From contig NZ_FTNI01000001.1 of the NCBI RefSeq assembly GCF_900156315.1, positions 310,001 to 374,000 of the forward strand: DNA of 64,000 nt. The letters are read 5' to 3'. Within the stretch, counting starts at the first letter, position 1. Each line of letters begins with the position of its first letter. The notes below the pieces were generated by a model. It was not told the origin of the DNA and searched no databases. It worked only from the letters and a program-made list of their open reading frames with translations. Origin of the DNA: Microbispora rosea. GTDB lineage: Bacteria > Actinomycetota > Actinomycetes > Streptosporangiales > Streptosporangiaceae. This document shows positions 63,805 to 64,000 of this stretch, piece after piece. Made by a program: the position numbers and the translations under genes.

Positions 63805-64000
63805 ATGTCCCGGAACCAGCTGCTGCCTCGGGATCCGTCGCCACCGCCGGACGGGCCGGTCGACGACAGCGGCTGCCACATCCTGCACGTGGACATGGAC
63901 GCCTTCTACGCCAGCGTCGAGCTGCTCGACCGTCCGGAGCTGCGGGGCACCCCGGTCATCGTCGGCGCCACCGGCGCGCGCGGGGTCGTGCTGAGCGCCA
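63805..64000 (+). CDS. dinB: DNA polymerase IV, N-terminal part (cut by window end)
   Basis: The frame [10 protein letters not shown] is open to the window end. The Y-family signature [22 protein letters not shown] appears near residue 28; its two acidic residues bind catalytic metal. The first ~25 residues are a Pro/Asp-rich extension. Pol IV bypasses DNA lesions. Confidence 0.9.
   Translation, partial: MSRNQLLPRDPSPPPDGPVDDSGCHILHVDMDAFYASVELLDRPELRGTPVIVGATGARGVVLSA

Overview
The window is very GC-rich (third codon positions almost all G or C), uses GTG and TTG starts freely, and carries lineage markers such as the actinobacterial integration host factor mIHF, an F420-type LLM oxidoreductase and a DUF574-type methyltransferase. 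The gene order pyrRBC-carAB-pyrKDF-mihF-gmk-rpoZ-coaBC-metK-priA-def-fmt-rsmB-rpe-rib is that of a filamentous actinomycete. The sequence fits Streptosporangiales (Streptosporangiaceae-like) best, but the exact genus is an inference.

Positions 1-9722 hold the pyrimidine operon, with PyrR cut by the window edge and most genes coupled by stop/start overlaps. Positions 9780-14400 carry mihF, gmk, rpoZ, coaBC, a PH-like small protein and metK, ending in a 14-bp hairpin. Positions 14450-23306 carry priA with low-complexity insertions, two tandem paralogous genes of unknown function, def, fmt and rsmB. The core order is then interrupted twice. A HxlR-peroxiredoxin fusion regulator diverges from an MFS exporter (23372-25610) before rpe, and a five-gene dipeptide/oligopeptide ABC importer (26579-32631, minus) sits between rpe and the riboflavin operon. 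An FMN riboswitch (about 32979-33113) precedes ribD-ribE-ribM/pnuC-ribBA-ribH.

From 38 kb the content is accessory: an ssu sulfonate uptake/desulfonation operon; a WYL regulator divergent from an epoxide hydrolase; a lipoprotein of unknown function; and a small secreted cationic peptide with a six-cysteine C-C-CC-C-C pattern. Then come a DUF4031/HD pair and a tightly overlapped operon pairing a UbiD decarboxylase, a NitT/TauT-type ABC importer and a UbiX prenyltransferase, with an IclR regulator and a divergent FAD monooxygenase. These are followed by an ArsR regulator, molybdo-hydroxylase maturation genes (MoxR/CoxD, CoxE, XdhC, MocA), a methyltransferase and an LLM oxidoreductase. The last 3 kb return to core genes: pepQ, efp, nusB, a methyltransferase and the start of dinB.

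Recurring architecture: many promoters place a TANNNT -10 box 6-7 nt before the start codon, suggesting leaderless mRNAs. 15-bp direct repeats recur inside or just beside genes. The most interesting candidates for new biology are the six-cysteine peptide (45491-45724), the UbiD/UbiX/ABC/IclR/FMO aromatic-acid system (47127-54372), the HxlR-peroxiredoxin fusion (23372-24244) and the tandem unknown paralogs (17109-20041).
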